The position numbers were made by a program, and so were the translations under genes. From contig NZ_JAPJDO010000008.1 in assembly GCF_026242045.1 (NCBI RefSeq), forward strand, positions 1-64,000: DNA of 64,000 nucleotides. Reading direction: 5' to 3'. The notes under the pieces are model-generated. The model searched no databases and was not told the origin of the DNA. It saw nothing but the letters and a program-made list of their open reading frames with translations. Below, piece after piece: positions 46,679 to 55,697 of this stretch (its first letter is position 1; every line of letters begins with the position of its first letter). The DNA is from Mycobacterium pinniadriaticum (GTDB lineage: Bacteria; Actinomycetota; Actinomycetes; Mycobacteriales; Mycobacteriaceae).

Positions 46679-48193
46679 CTACCTGCTTCCGGAGCTGACG
46701 ATGGTGCGCTTGGCGTAACGATCACCGGTGTGGCCGGTGACACGGTCGGCGGCCAGCCGGCCGGACAGTAGCGCGGTGGGCATGCCCACGCCCGGGACCG
46801 TGGACCCGCCTGCCAGCACGGCATTGTCGACACCGCGAATCATGTTGGCGGGCCGGAACGGCCCGGTCTGGGCGAAGGTGTGTGCCAACGCGAACGGCGT
46901 ACCCGCTGCCATGCCCAGGCGGCCCCAGTCGGCCGGAGTCACGACGTCGAGAATCTCGGCATCGAGCCCGGGCATCAGCCGTGCCGCGGCGGTGGCCACC
47001 ATCTGACGGGCGTAGTTCGCCCCGATCGAATCCCAATCCAGCACGCCGACTTCAAGATTCGGCGCCGGAGCGAGGATGTAGAGCAGATCGCGGCCAGGCG
47101 GGGCGAGGGTCGGGTCCCCCGCCGTCGGCCTGGTCACCAGCAACGACGGGTCGCTCATCGGCACGCCGTCGCGGATGATCTCATCGAATGTGCGGGCCCA
47201 CTGGCGACCGAAGCTGATGTTGTGGTGCGCGAGGCGGTCACCCACCGCCGGAACCCCGACGTGGGCGACGACCGCCGACGGGGCCGGGCGAATCCTGACC
47301 GGACGCCGCGGTGTACGCCCCAACAGCCGGTAGGTCAGCGGCAGTTCGGTTGTGAGAACAACAGCGTCACAAGCAATTCGATCGTTCTCGGTGCACACCG
47401 CGGTCACTCGCGAGCCGGTGCGCTCCAGCCCGGTGACGGTCGCGCCGTACTGGAATCGCACCCCGGCCGCAGCCGCAGCGGCGGCCATGGCTTCCGGCAC
47501 CGCACGCATACCGCCGCGTGGAAAGTACACGCCGGCAACGGTGTCCATGTAGGCGATCACCGCGTAGGCGGCCAGCGCCTGCTGTGGCGGAACGCCCGCA
47601 TAGAGCGCCTGGAAGGTGAAGATCCGCTGCACGCGTTCATCGGTGATGAACCGGCTGACCATCCGTTCCCAGCCGCGGAACCCGCCGATCGCGGCCAGCC
47701 GGGCCAGCTGCGGGGTCAGCAATGACAACGGCGAGGAGAAGTTGGCGGCGATGAAGCCGTCGAACTCCAGCCGGTAGAGCGAAGTCAGCCAGGCGCGCAG
47801 CCGCAGATAACCGGCGGCCTGCTCGGGGCCGCTGAATTCCTCGACCGCGGCGGCCATGGCAGCGGCGTCGGAATGGACGTCCAGCGCGCTACCGTCGGCG
47901 AAGGTGGCGCGGTAGGCGGGCTCGACCGGCAACAGCTCGAGGTGGTCGGTCATCGAGGCGCCGACCGCGTCGAACGCATCGGCGATGATGTCGGGCATGG
48001 TCAGCACCGTCGGACCAGTATCGATGCGATAGCCGTTGATGTCGGCTTGGCCCATCCGGCCGCCCGGGAACGGGTGGCGCTCGAGCACGGTGACCGAGCG
48101 TCCGCGGCCGGCCAGTTGCAGCGCCGCTGACAGGCCGGACAGACCCGCACCGACGACCACGACCTGGTCGGTGGCGCCCGGAACGGTACGCAT
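46679..48193 (-). CDS. crtI: Phytoene desaturase CrtI
   Basis: 504 residues from the ATG at 48191-48193 with GAGAGGAG upstream. VVVVGAGLSGLSAALQLAGR is the FAD motif, followed by LERHPFPGGRMGQ and YRIDTGPTVLTMPDI. The C-terminal signature is AVLAGGSTVPGVGMPTALLS. It converts phytoene to lycopene at the membrane. First gene of the operon crtI-crtB-crtYc-crtYd-crtT-crtU-Rieske. An in-frame extension to 48274 lacks a ribosome site and family similarity. The 300-base gap to the divergent transporter gene holds its promoter. Confidence 0.95.
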   Translation of the reverse strand: MRTVPGATDQVVVVGAGLSGLSAALQLAGRGRSVTVLERHPFPGGRMGQADINGYRIDTGPTVLTMPDIIADAFDAVGASMTDHLELLPVEPAYRATFADGSALDVHSDAAAMAAAVEEFSGPEQAAGYLRLRAWLTSLYRLEFDGFIAANFSSPLSLLTPQLARLAAIGGFRGWERMVSRFITDERVQRIFTFQALYAGVPPQQALAAYAVIAYMDTVAGVYFPRGGMRAVPEAMAAAAAAAGVRFQYGATVTGLERTGSRVTAVCTENDRIACDAVVLTTELPLTYRLLGRTPRRPVRIRPAPSAVVAHVGVPAVGDRLAHHNISFGRQWARTFDEIIRDGVPMSDPSLLVTRPTAGDPTLAPPGRDLLYILAPAPNLEVGVLDWDSIGANYARQMVATAAARLMPGLDAEILDVVTPADWGRLGMAAGTPFALAHTFAQTGPFRPANMIRGVDNAVLAGGSTVPGVGMPTALLSGRLAADRVTGHTGDRYAKRTIVSSGSR

Positions 48194-48494
48194 CAATCGC
48201 TCCTCTCCCCGCCGAGGGCTTGGTTCGCCCGTACCGGGCACTGCGTGGCGATACCCAGTTGGATGAACGTGCAATCAGATGCAGTTGTGTGGGTTTGGCC
48301 CTAGGGGCTCTAGCTGCAGATATCGAGCCGGCTGCACTGCAGCGGACAGCGCGACGCATTCAGGGCTGCCGAACGCGCTAAGGTAGCCATATCCCCTCCG
48401 GTCCCCGACCCGTGCCGATTATTTCAGTTCGGCGTTTAGGAGATCAACGGTTCGGGAAACTCGATCGCCGCGACCCCGACCCGGAGACGAGCAG
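48194..48494. promoter_or_regulatory. Divergent promoter region crtI / ABC transporter
   Basis: A 301-base gene-free interval that must hold the crt operon promoter (minus) and the transporter promoter (plus). Two GCTGCAG/CTGCAGC palindromes (48313-48319 and 48337-48343) form an inverted repeat with a 17-base spacer, a candidate operator. TTTAGGAG is close to the transporter side. No confident -35/-10 pair for either gene was identified. Confidence 0.4.
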
Positions 48495-50021
48495 ATGAGA
48501 CGACCAGCGGTCCTGACCGCTGTTTTCGTAATCGCCGCGGTGCTCGCGGCCTGCTCGATGGGTCAACGGGTCGATCTGGGCGGGCCGTCGGCCGGCAATC
48601 TGATCGCCGCGATCGCCGGCGAACCCGATCAGCTCGATCCGCAGAAAACCACCGCGTATTTCTCGTTCGAGGTGCTGGAGAATGTCTTCGACACGCTCGT
48701 CGAGCCGGACGAAAACCTCGAGATGAAGCCCGCGCTGGCCGAGTCGTGGCAGGTTTCCCCCGATCACCTCACCTGGACCTTTCACTTGCGCCCCGGGGTG
48801 ACGTGGCAGGACGGCTCGCCATTCAGTGCCGATGACGTCGTGTATTCCTATCGGCGCATCATCGACGACAAGCTGGCCAACGCCGACAAGCTCGGCGCCG
48901 TGCGCGAGGTCAGCGCGCCGGATCCCGCCACCGTGGTCATCACGCTGGCGCGGCCGACTCCCAATCTGCTGACGAACCTCGGCGGATTCAAGGGCATGGC
49001 GATCGTGCAACGCCACAATGTGGAAAGTGGCCAGATCGCAACACATCCGGTCGGGACCGGACCGTTCGCGTTCGCCGGTCGCAAGAGCGGCGACTCGATC
49101 ACCCTGATGGCGAACAAGAAGTACTGGGGACCCGCACCAAAGCTGCCCGGTGTGACGTTCCGGTTCATCTCCGAGCCGTCGACGGCGTTGTCGGCGCTGC
49201 AGGCCGGCGAGATCGACTGGACCGACAACATTCCTCCGCAGCGCGTCGAGCAGTTGAAGGGCGACGACTCCATCCATCTGGCCGTCATACCGAGCAACGA
49301 CTACTGGTATCTGGCGCTCAACGAGGCCCGCAAGCCCTGGAACGACGTGCGGGTCCGCCAGGCCATCGCCTACGCCATCGACCGTGCCGCGATTGTGCAA
49401 GCCACCAGCTATGGCACGGCGACGGCCAATCAGCTTGCGATTCCCAAAGGCAACCCGTGGTACACGCCGTATGACCGGTATCGGCATGACGTCGGCCGCG
49501 CCACGGACCTACTCCGGCAGGCCGGGGTCGGCCACCAGAGCTTGGACATGCTGGTCACCGGTGACTACCCGGAGACGGTCACCGCGGCCCAGATCATCGC
49601 CGACAACCTTGCGGCGGTGGGTATCACCGTGAACATCCGCACCGTCGACTTCGCCACCTGGCTCGACGAACAGAACAGCGGTCATTTCGACATGCTGATG
49701 ATGGGTTGGCTGGGCAACATCGACCCTGACGACTTCTACTACGCCCAACACCACACCGACGGTTCGAGCAACGCACAGAAATTCTCCGATCCCGAGGTGG
49801 ACCGGCTGTTGGACGCCGGGCGCTCCGAGGTCGACCGCACCGTCCGCAAGGACGACTACGCACGGGCTGCGACGATCATCGCCGACAAAGTGAGCTACAT
49901 CTTCCTCTACAACGCGTCGGTCATCCAGGCCTGGACGACGAATCTGCACGGGTACACCGCCCGCCGGGACGGCGCGGTGCGCTTCCGCACCGCCTGGTTG
50001 GAAACCGGGAGTACGCCGTGA
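48495..50021 (+). CDS. Peptide/nickel-type ABC transporter substrate-binding lipoprotein
   Basis: 508 residues of the SBP_bac_5 family. MRRPAVLTAVFVIAAVLAAC has a lipobox (VLAAC) with the lipidated Cys20. The body has LAESWQVSPDHLTWTFHLRP, then GVTWQDGSPFSADDVVYSYR, VRQAIAYAIDRAAIVQ and LMMGWLGNIDPDDFYY, typical of DppA/OppA-type binding proteins. It captures oligopeptides or similar ligands outside the membrane. Its stop overlaps the start of the first permease gene. Substrate not determinable. Confidence 0.9.
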   Translation: MRRPAVLTAVFVIAAVLAACSMGQRVDLGGPSAGNLIAAIAGEPDQLDPQKTTAYFSFEVLENVFDTLVEPDENLEMKPALAESWQVSPDHLTWTFHLRPGVTWQDGSPFSADDVVYSYRRIIDDKLANADKLGAVREVSAPDPATVVITLARPTPNLLTNLGGFKGMAIVQRHNVESGQIATHPVGTGPFAFAGRKSGDSITLMANKKYWGPAPKLPGVTFRFISEPSTALSALQAGEIDWTDNIPPQRVEQLKGDDSIHLAVIPSNDYWYLALNEARKPWNDVRVRQAIAYAIDRAAIVQATSYGTATANQLAIPKGNPWYTPYDRYRHDVGRATDLLRQAGVGHQSLDMLVTGDYPETVTAAQIIADNLAAVGITVNIRTVDFATWLDEQNSGHFDMLMMGWLGNIDPDDFYYAQHHTDGSSNAQKFSDPEVDRLLDAGRSEVDRTVRKDDYARAATIIADKVSYIFLYNASVIQAWTTNLHGYTARRDGAVRFRTAWLETGSTP

Positions 50022-50962
50022 TCCGGTTCCTGCTGCGCCGGCTGTTGTATTCGGTTGTCGTGTTGATCGGTGTTCTGATCGTGGTCTTCGCGCTGGTGCA
50101 CGTTGTTCCCGGCGACCCGGTGCGCATCGCGCTGGGCACCCGCTACACACCCGAGGCCTATCAGGCGCTGCGGTCGGCCAGCGGATTGGACCGGCCCCTG
50201 ATCGAGCAGTTCTTCTCCTATGCCGGCCACGCGCTGACCGGCGATCTCGGGGTGAGTTTCCGCAACGGCGAACCAGTGACCGCCACCCTGCTGGAGCGGC
50301 TACCCGCATCGGTGTCACTGGCAGTGGTGGGCATGCTGATCGCATTGATCATCGCGCTGCCGGCCGGTATCTTCGCGGCGCTGCACCGGGGCCGCATCGG
50401 TGACGGGATCGTCCGGGTGGCAAGCCAATCCGGCGTCTCGGTCCCCGACTTCTGGATGGGCATCCTGCTCATCGGATTGTTCGCCTCGACGCTGGGTTGG
50501 TTGCCCACGTCGGGCTACCGCCCTTTTCTGCAGGATCCCGGGGGCTGGTTACGCCATGTCGTCCTGCCCGGCCTCACCGTCGGGCTGGTGGCCGGCGCGA
50601 TCATGACCCGCTACGTCCGTTCGGCGGTGTTGGACGTGGCCGAGGCCGGCCACGTGCGGACTGCCCGCTCCAAAGGCCTTGCGCCCGTGGTCATCACATC
50701 ACGGCACATTGTGCGCAACGCGCTGGTTCCGATCCTGACCATCACCGGTATCCAACTGGCCACCATCCTCGGCGGTGTCATCGTCGTCGAAGTGGTGTTC
50801 GCCTGGCCGGGGCTGGGCCGGTTGACCTACACCGCCGTCGCGGCCCGCGACTACCCCCTGATCCAGGGCGCGGTGCTGCTGATCGCGGCGTTGTTCCTGC
50901 TCATCAACCTCGCGGTGGACGTCCTGTACGCGGTGGTCGATCCCAGGATCCGGTTGTCATGA
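50018..50962 (+). CDS. ABC transporter permease, DppB-type
   Basis: 314 residues, six predicted membrane helices. The N-terminal FLLRRLLYSVVVLIGVLIVV and VHVVPGDPVRIALG are the DppB/OppB signature. The EAA loop is ARSKGLAPVVITSRHIVRNA. Start GTG at 50018 overlaps the binding-protein stop and its own stop overlaps dppC (ATGA). It forms the channel with the next permease. Confidence 0.92.
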   Translation: MIRFLLRRLLYSVVVLIGVLIVVFALVHVVPGDPVRIALGTRYTPEAYQALRSASGLDRPLIEQFFSYAGHALTGDLGVSFRNGEPVTATLLERLPASVSLAVVGMLIALIIALPAGIFAALHRGRIGDGIVRVASQSGVSVPDFWMGILLIGLFASTLGWLPTSGYRPFLQDPGGWLRHVVLPGLTVGLVAGAIMTRYVRSAVLDVAEAGHVRTARSKGLAPVVITSRHIVRNALVPILTITGIQLATILGGVIVVEVVFAWPGLGRLTYTAVAARDYPLIQGAVLLIAALFLLINLAVDVLYAVVDPRIRLS

Positions 50963-51843
50963 CCGAACCGACGACGGACGACGCCGCGCGGGTGTCGAAC
51001 TGGCGGCTGTTGTTCGGCAATCCCGTGACTGCGATCAGCGTCGTGCTGTTGGCGGTGATCGTCGTGGCGGCCCTCGGCGCGCCCTGGTTGGCCCCGTCCG
51101 GCGTCAATGACGTCGACGTGCCCAATGCACTGCAACCACCAAGCGGCGCACATTGGTTCGGCACCGACGAGCTTGGCCGAGACGTCGCGTCCCGGGTGCT
51201 GGCCGCCGCTCGGGCCTCATTGCTGGTGGCCGTCGTCAGCGTCGCGTTCGCCTTGGTCGTCGGGGTGAGTGTGGGACTGGTCGCCGGCTATCGGTGCGGA
51301 TGGCTGGACACCGTCGTCATGCGGTGTGTCGACGTGATGTTCGCTTTCCCGGTTCTGTTGCTGGCGTTGGCAATCGTCGCCGTTCTCGGCCCCGGCTTGA
51401 CGACGACGATACTGGCCATCGGCATTGTGTACACGCCGATCTTCGCTCGGGTGACCAGGGCCAGTACTTTGGGAGTGCGGGTCGAACCGTATATCGCGGT
51501 GTCCCGCTCGATGGGCAGCCCGCACCGCTACATCATGGCGCATCACGTATTGCCCAATATCTCCGGTCCACTGATCGTGCAGACCTCGTTGTCGCTGGCG
51601 TTCGCGATCCTCGCGGAGGCGGCGCTGTCGTTTCTGGGGCTGGGTCTGCAACCTCCGCAACCGTCGTTGGGCAGGATGATTTTCGACTCGCAGGGCTTCG
51701 TCACGCTGGCGTGGTGGGTGGCCGTCTTCCCCGGCGCCGCGATCTTCCTGATCGTGCTGGCGTTCAACCTGCTCGGTGACGGGCTGCGAGATGTTCTGGA
51801 TCCCAAGCAGCGCACCTCGGCCGAAGCGGAGCGCAACCGATGA
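50959..51843 (+). CDS. ABC transporter permease, DppC-type
   Basis: 294 residues from the ATG at 50959; the in-frame extension to 50497 overlaps the previous gene and is rejected. ISVVLLAVIVVAALGAPWLA and HWFGTDELGRDVASRVLAAA are the DppC/OppC N-terminal signature. The EAA loop is SRSMGSPHRYIMAHHVLPNI, then AEAALSFLGLGLQPPQPSLG. Overlapping ATGA junctions with both neighbours show tight coupling. Confidence 0.92.
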   Translation: MTEPTTDDAARVSNWRLLFGNPVTAISVVLLAVIVVAALGAPWLAPSGVNDVDVPNALQPPSGAHWFGTDELGRDVASRVLAAARASLLVAVVSVAFALVVGVSVGLVAGYRCGWLDTVVMRCVDVMFAFPVLLLALAIVAVLGPGLTTTILAIGIVYTPIFARVTRASTLGVRVEPYIAVSRSMGSPHRYIMAHHVLPNISGPLIVQTSLSLAFAILAEAALSFLGLGLQPPQPSLGRMIFDSQGFVTLAWWVAVFPGAAIFLIVLAFNLLGDGLRDVLDPKQRTSAEAERNR

Positions 51844-53432
51844 CGCCGGTGCTCAGTGTGCATGATCTGCGGGTGCGGATCGGGCGGCGAGAGATCGTGC
51901 GGGGTATCTCGTTCGACGTCGAGCCCGAGCAGACGTTGGGAATCGTCGGCGAATCCGGGTCCGGAAAGACGATGACCGCGCTGGCCGCCACCGGGCTGCT
52001 GGACACCCCGGGTGCGGTGATCTCGGGCTCCAGTGAGATTGCCGCCAAAGGTGATTCGGGCGCCACCCAACTGGTCGGCGCGACGGCTCGCGTGCTGCGC
52101 AGCGTGCACGGTGGGCGCATCGGGTTCGCGTTCCAGGATCCGGGCACCTCGCTCAATCCCCTGCTCACCCTGGAGCGCCAGATCACCGAATCGCTGCAGG
52201 CGCACGGCAACCTGACCCGCAGACAGGCCAGAGCGCGAGCCCTCGAGTTGCTGGAGGCGGTCAGGTTGCCCGATGCCGAGCGACGGCTGACCAGCTATCC
52301 CCATCAGCTCTCCGGCGGCCAGCGGCAACGGGTCATGATCGCGATCGCGTTGGCCTGCAATCCCGAACTGCTCGTCGCCGACGAGCCGACCACGGCGCTG
52401 GACGTGACGACCCAGGCGCAGATCGTCGACCTCGTCAAAGACCTGCAACGCGACTTCGGAGCCGCCGTGGTGTGGATCAGCCATGACCTGGGACTGGTGG
52501 GTCAGGTCGCCGACACCGTCGCGGTGCTGCGGGACGGCCTCGCCGTGGAACAGGCCCCCGTCCTGGACGTGTTCGACCGGCCCCGCGAGGCCTACACCCG
52601 CCAGCTGCTGGAAGCCCGCCCGCTCATCGGGGCGGGCGGACCGCCACCGCCGCCGGCCGACGCGCAGGTGCTGCTGGACGTGGCCGGACTCGAAGTCGAT
52701 TTCGGCGGGGTGCGGGCCGTCAAGGATCTGACGTTTCAGATCCGCTGTGGCACCACACTGGGCCTGGTCGGCGAATCAGGCTCGGGTAAGTCCACGGTCG
52801 CCGGCGCGCTGACCGGATTGGTCATCCCGAGATCGGGCACGGCCACGCTGACCGGGACGGGCCTTTTCGGCATCCGCGGCACCGCCGAGAAAGCGCTGCG
52901 GCGGCGGATCAGCCTGGTCCTTCAGGACCCGTTCTCGGCGCTGAACCCGCGGGCCCGGATCGGCTCGGCGATTGCCGAACCCCTTGTGGTGCATCGGATC
53001 CGGCGAAGCCGACCGGCCCGCGCCGAACGGGTGGCCGAGCTGCTCGACCTGGTCGGGTTGCCGGCCGAGTTCGCGTCACGTTATCCGCACGAGCTCTCTG
53101 GCGGTCAACGTCAGCGGGTCAGCATCGCTCGCGCGCTGGCGGTCGAGCCGGAACTGGTGATCCTCGACGAGGCGACGGCGTCGCTGGACGTCTCGGTGCA
53201 GGCCCGTGTCCTGGACCTGCTCACCGATTTACAGCGCGAGCTGGGGTTGACCTACCTGTTCATCTCCCACGATCTGGCGGTGGTTGAGCGGATGAGCCAC
53301 GACGTGCTGGTGCTGTGCGACGGCGCCGCCGTCGAATACCGGCCGGCCGCCGACCTACTCAGCGCACCCGAGCAGGACTACACCCGCACCCTGCTTGCCG
53401 CCGTACCTCCGGCGCGACCGCGCGCAAGCTGA
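51840..53432 (+). CDS. Fused dual ATPase of peptide ABC transporter (DppD-DppF)
   Basis: 530 residues with two complete ABC domains. Domain 1: Walker A GESGSGKT (37-44), signature LSGGQRQRV, Walker [14 protein letters not shown]-loop WISHDLG. Domain 2: Walker A GESGSGKS (about 310), signature [15 protein letters not shown], Walker [14 protein letters not shown]-loop FISHDLA. One polypeptide replaces separate DppD and DppF subunits. The ATG overlaps the DppC stop. It powers the DppB/DppC channel. Confidence 0.93.
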   Translation: MTPVLSVHDLRVRIGRREIVRGISFDVEPEQTLGIVGESGSGKTMTALAATGLLDTPGAVISGSSEIAAKGDSGATQLVGATARVLRSVHGGRIGFAFQDPGTSLNPLLTLERQITESLQAHGNLTRRQARARALELLEAVRLPDAERRLTSYPHQLSGGQRQRVMIAIALACNPELLVADEPTTALDVTTQAQIVDLVKDLQRDFGAAVVWISHDLGLVGQVADTVAVLRDGLAVEQAPVLDVFDRPREAYTRQLLEARPLIGAGGPPPPPADAQVLLDVAGLEVDFGGVRAVKDLTFQIRCGTTLGLVGESGSGKSTVAGALTGLVIPRSGTATLTGTGLFGIRGTAEKALRRRISLVLQDPFSALNPRARIGSAIAEPLVVHRIRRSRPARAERVAELLDLVGLPAEFASRYPHELSGGQRQRVSIARALAVEPELVILDEATASLDVSVQARVLDLLTDLQRELGLTYLFISHDLAVVERMSHDVLVLCDGAAVEYRPAADLLSAPEQDYTRTLLAAVPPARPRAS

Positions 53433-53444
53433 CATGCTCGTCGG

Positions 53445-53894
53445 GTGAAATCACTCGCCGTCATGAGTCCGCCCGAGTCGCCGACTGTGGCGGGCGCGGT
53501 CTCCACCACCGACAGCGCGGTCGTGGCCGGCTCGGTTTCCACCGTGCGCAGCGCAGTCGTCGCCGGATCCATCGCCACCGCCGGCAGCGCAGCTATCGCC
53601 GGCTCGATCGCCACCGCGGGCAGCGCGGCCATCGCCGGCTCGATCGCCACCGCCGGCAGCGCGCTGGTCGCCGGCTCGGTCGCCACCGCGGGCAGTGCTC
53701 TCATCGCCGGTAGCGTGCTCACCGTTGCGTCGGTGCGACTGCGGAAGTGCGTCGCGTGCCTGGCCTGCGTCGCATGCCGTCGCTGTACGGCGTGCGTGGG
53801 TTGTGTCCGGTGCACCGACTGCGTGGGTTGTGTCGGGTGCTACAACTGCTCGGGATTGCGCAACGCGGTAGGTCTCCGCGACGTCCACGCCTAG
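53445..53894 (+). CDS. Repeat protein with 12-residue repeats and (Cxx)12 cysteine tail
   Basis: 149 residues, no family recognised. Residues 14-97 are seven tandem 12-residue repeats of the form xxAGS(I/V)ATAGSA (TVAGAVSTTDSA, VVAGSVSTVRSA, AIAGSIATAGSA and so on). Residues 102-135 hold 12 cysteines at strict three-residue spacing (CVACLACVACRRCTACVGC... to CYNC), followed by SGLRNAVGLRDVHA. Both parts have hexapeptide/tripeptide periodicity that would fit a beta-solenoid. There is no signal peptide or membrane helix. Start GTG 53445 (an ATG six codons in is an alternative), 12 bases after the transporter stop and on the same strand, so it may be read through from it. The cysteine ladder suggests metal, cluster or redox chemistry; this is inference. 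Confidence 0.75.
   Translation: MKSLAVMSPPESPTVAGAVSTTDSAVVAGSVSTVRSAVVAGSIATAGSAAIAGSIATAGSAAIAGSIATAGSALVAGSVATAGSALIAGSVLTVASVRLRKCVACLACVACRRCTACVGCVRCTDCVGCVGCYNCSGLRNAVGLRDVHA
53484..53735 (+). repeat. 36-bp tandem repeat encoding AGSxATAGSA units
   Basis: Seven consecutive 36-bp units encode the 12-residue repeats of the 53445 protein. The central copies (about 53592-53700) differ mainly by silent or conservative changes such as GCCGGC/GCGGGC, suggesting recent expansion by slippage. Confidence 0.8.
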
Positions 53895-53930
53895 GCCGGT
53901 CGTGGTGGAGACCCCAGAAAGGGTCGGGCC

Positions 53931-54671
53931 ATGACACAGCTGAACGGGAAAGTCGCCCTGGTGACGGGCGCATCGTCGGGCCTGGGTGCCGCGACGGCGC
54001 AGTTGTTCGCCGAGCGGGGCGCGACGGTGTTCGGGATCGCCCGTGACGCCGAGCGTATGGCGTCGGTGTTCGACGCGGTGCCCGGCGGCGGGTATGCGTC
54101 GGTCGACATCACCAGCGCGCAGGCCTGCCGGGACGCGGTGGCGCTGTGCGTCGAGCGATTCGGCAGACTCGACGTGCTGGTGAACGCGGCGGGCTTTCAC
54201 CAGATGCGGCACACCGCGTCGGTGACCGACGAGGATTGGGATTACGACCTCGCGGTCAACCTCAACGGGCCGTTCTATCTGTGCCGGGCCGCCCTGCCGC
54301 ACTTGCTGGAGGTCGGCGGCAACATCGTCAACGTGGCCTCCATCGCCGGCGTCGAGGGCGAGGTCTATTCGGCGGCGTACTGCGCCGCCAAGCACGGGCT
54401 GGTCGGGATGACGCGGGCGATGGCCATCGAGTTCACCAAGGAGCAGTTGCGGGTGAACGTGGTGTGCCCGGGTGGGATGCTCACCCCGCAGGTGACCGAC
54501 TTCAAAACCCCCGACGACGCCGACTGGAACCTGATCATGCGGATCGCCGCACCCCGCGGGATGATGGCGCCGGTCGATGTGGCGAAGGTGATCGCGTTCC
54601 TGGCCAGTGACGACGCCGTCACCGTGCATGGTGCGGTGTACAACGTCGACAACGGCAAGACGGCGGGTTAG
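53931..54671 (+). CDS. Short-chain dehydrogenase/reductase
   Basis: 246-residue classical SDR. NAD(P) motif TGASSGLG (about 12-19), NAAG (LVNAAGFHQ), catalytic Ser in VNVASIAG and Tyr-x3-Lys in AAYCAAKHG. C-terminal GGMLTPQV and VHGAVYNVDNG are typical FabG-like ends. AAAGGG precedes the ATG at 53931. Substrate unknown. Confidence 0.92.
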   Translation: MTQLNGKVALVTGASSGLGAATAQLFAERGATVFGIARDAERMASVFDAVPGGGYASVDITSAQACRDAVALCVERFGRLDVLVNAAGFHQMRHTASVTDEDWDYDLAVNLNGPFYLCRAALPHLLEVGGNIVNVASIAGVEGEVYSAAYCAAKHGLVGMTRAMAIEFTKEQLRVNVVCPGGMLTPQVTDFKTPDDADWNLIMRIAAPRGMMAPVDVAKVIAFLASDDAVTVHGAVYNVDNGKTAG

Positions 54672-54673
54672 AT

Positions 54674-54704
54674 CCGGCGGGTTGGAGCGAAGCGACCCGG
54701 GAAA
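54674..54704 (+). repeat. Dispersed ~30-bp repeat, copy 4 (intergenic)
   Basis: CCGGCGGGTTGGAGCGAAGC followed by GACCCGGGAAA, between the convergent SDR and SRPBCC genes. It fills the whole 33-base gap and ends at the stop codon of the SRPBCC gene. The core AGCGAAGCGACCCGGG is identical to the glpD copy. Confidence 0.7.
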
Positions 54705-55160
54705 CTAGGTACGCGCCTCGAAGTGGCGGCGGATGCCGGCCAGCATCTCCTTGTGGGCCTGAACCGCCTGGCGGACCGTGACGCCGAGAAGCGGCCACGG
54801 CGCCCTGAACCGGATCCGTTCGGTCAGCCGGGTTCCCGCCGCTGTCGGGTCGAAGGAGACCACCGAGTCCAGCCGAACCGCCGGGAACTGCCGGGCCTGG
54901 GTCAGGACCGGACCGACCGACGGCACCTCGAGCCGCGCCGTGTAGGTGATGGGCAGCGTCAGGATGCCCAGCGGGATACGGTCGCGCACCCGGTAAACCT
55001 GCACATAGCCGTCGCCGGTATCGGTGCGCGACAGGCTCGCGACAGCCACCACCAACGGGTGCACGTCGGAGATGTTGGTCAGATCGACGTAGTGGGAGCG
55101 GACCTCGTCGGGCGCACCCGGGACGTCCTCACCGAGAACCCGATCGACAGGACCGGCCAT
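54705..55160 (-). CDS. SRPBCC-family protein
   Basis: 151 residues, helix-grip fold: HYVDLTNISDVHPLVVAVAS, RDRIPLGILTLPITYTARLE, a beta-rich middle and the long C-terminal helix VRQAVQAHKEMLAGIRRHF. A lipid- or polyketide-binding role is generic for the family. The DUF732 gene lies six bases upstream on the same strand, so they are probably cotranscribed. Confidence 0.8.
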   Translation of the reverse strand: MAGPVDRVLGEDVPGAPDEVRSHYVDLTNISDVHPLVVAVASLSRTDTGDGYVQVYRVRDRIPLGILTLPITYTARLEVPSVGPVLTQARQFPAVRLDSVVSFDPTAAGTRLTERIRFRAPWPLLGVTVRQAVQAHKEMLAGIRRHFEART

Positions 55161-55166
55161 CGGCAG

Positions 55167-55505
55167 CTACTCGACAGCCGCTCTCTGCAGTACGCCGACC
55201 TGATCCGGGCAGTAGGTGCCGATCGCGGCGCCGAGGAACTGCAGCGCCTGGGCCTGGGTGCTGCCCAGCGGGAGGTTGGTCAGGATGAATTTGGCGGAGG
55301 CGTAGGTGTCCTGATCCAGGCCGGTGGCCAACCGCTTGCAGGTGATCTTGCCGATCCACGCGTTGTAGTCACGAGGCCCGTAGATCCCGAAGGTGTGCAA
55401 CTGGTTGGCGAAATCGGTGTCGGGATCGGCGTGCGACGGCGCGGCCAGCACGATCGGCGCCGCGACGGCCGCAACGGCGGCCATGGCAAGCCTCGTAACG
55501 TTCAT
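55167..55505 (-). CDS. Secreted DUF732 protein
   Basis: 112 residues from the ATG at 55503-55505 (MNVTRLAMAAVAAVAAPIVL), a signal peptide cleaved after SHA (APSHADPD). The mature part has FANQLHTFGIYGPRDYNAWI, a conserved cysteine pair (ITCKRL and GTYCPDQ) and FILTNLPLGSTQAQALQFLG, the mycobacterial DUF732 domain. It is exported with one likely disulfide. Function unknown. A 12-codon upstream extension is rejected because it would precede the signal peptide. Confidence 0.88.
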   Translation of the reverse strand: MNVTRLAMAAVAAVAAPIVLAAPSHADPDTDFANQLHTFGIYGPRDYNAWIGKITCKRLATGLDQDTYASAKFILTNLPLGSTQAQALQFLGAAIGTYCPDQVGVLQRAAVE

Positions 55506-55657
55506 GGTCGCTGATTGTAGGACAGCTAAACACCGCCGCACGAGCCATCCCGCACAATTGACGTCGTGACGCCGGCAGGAATTTCGGAGCCGATGTGACC
55601 TCCGGCACGAATGGCCGAGGCGAATCGATTGCCTGAGCTACTGGGGGGTATCGTCCG

Positions 55658-55697
55658 ATCAGTTAAGTGAGCTAATCTCTTACGTAAATCAGCTAAG
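55658..55697. promoter_or_regulatory. Repeat-containing operator region before mmpS
   Basis: ATCAGTTAAG (55658-55667) and ATCAGCTAAG (55688-55697) are spaced 30 bp (about three helical turns), with the palindrome TTACGTAA (55680-55687) between them. The stretch is AT-rich against the background. A repressor of the TetR or MarR type controlling mmpS-mmpL would fit, but no such gene is adjacent. Confidence 0.5.

Noticed and set aside
53451..54629. 392-residue minus-strand frame
   Set aside because: Antisense of the cysteine-ladder gene and the SDR gene; no motifs.
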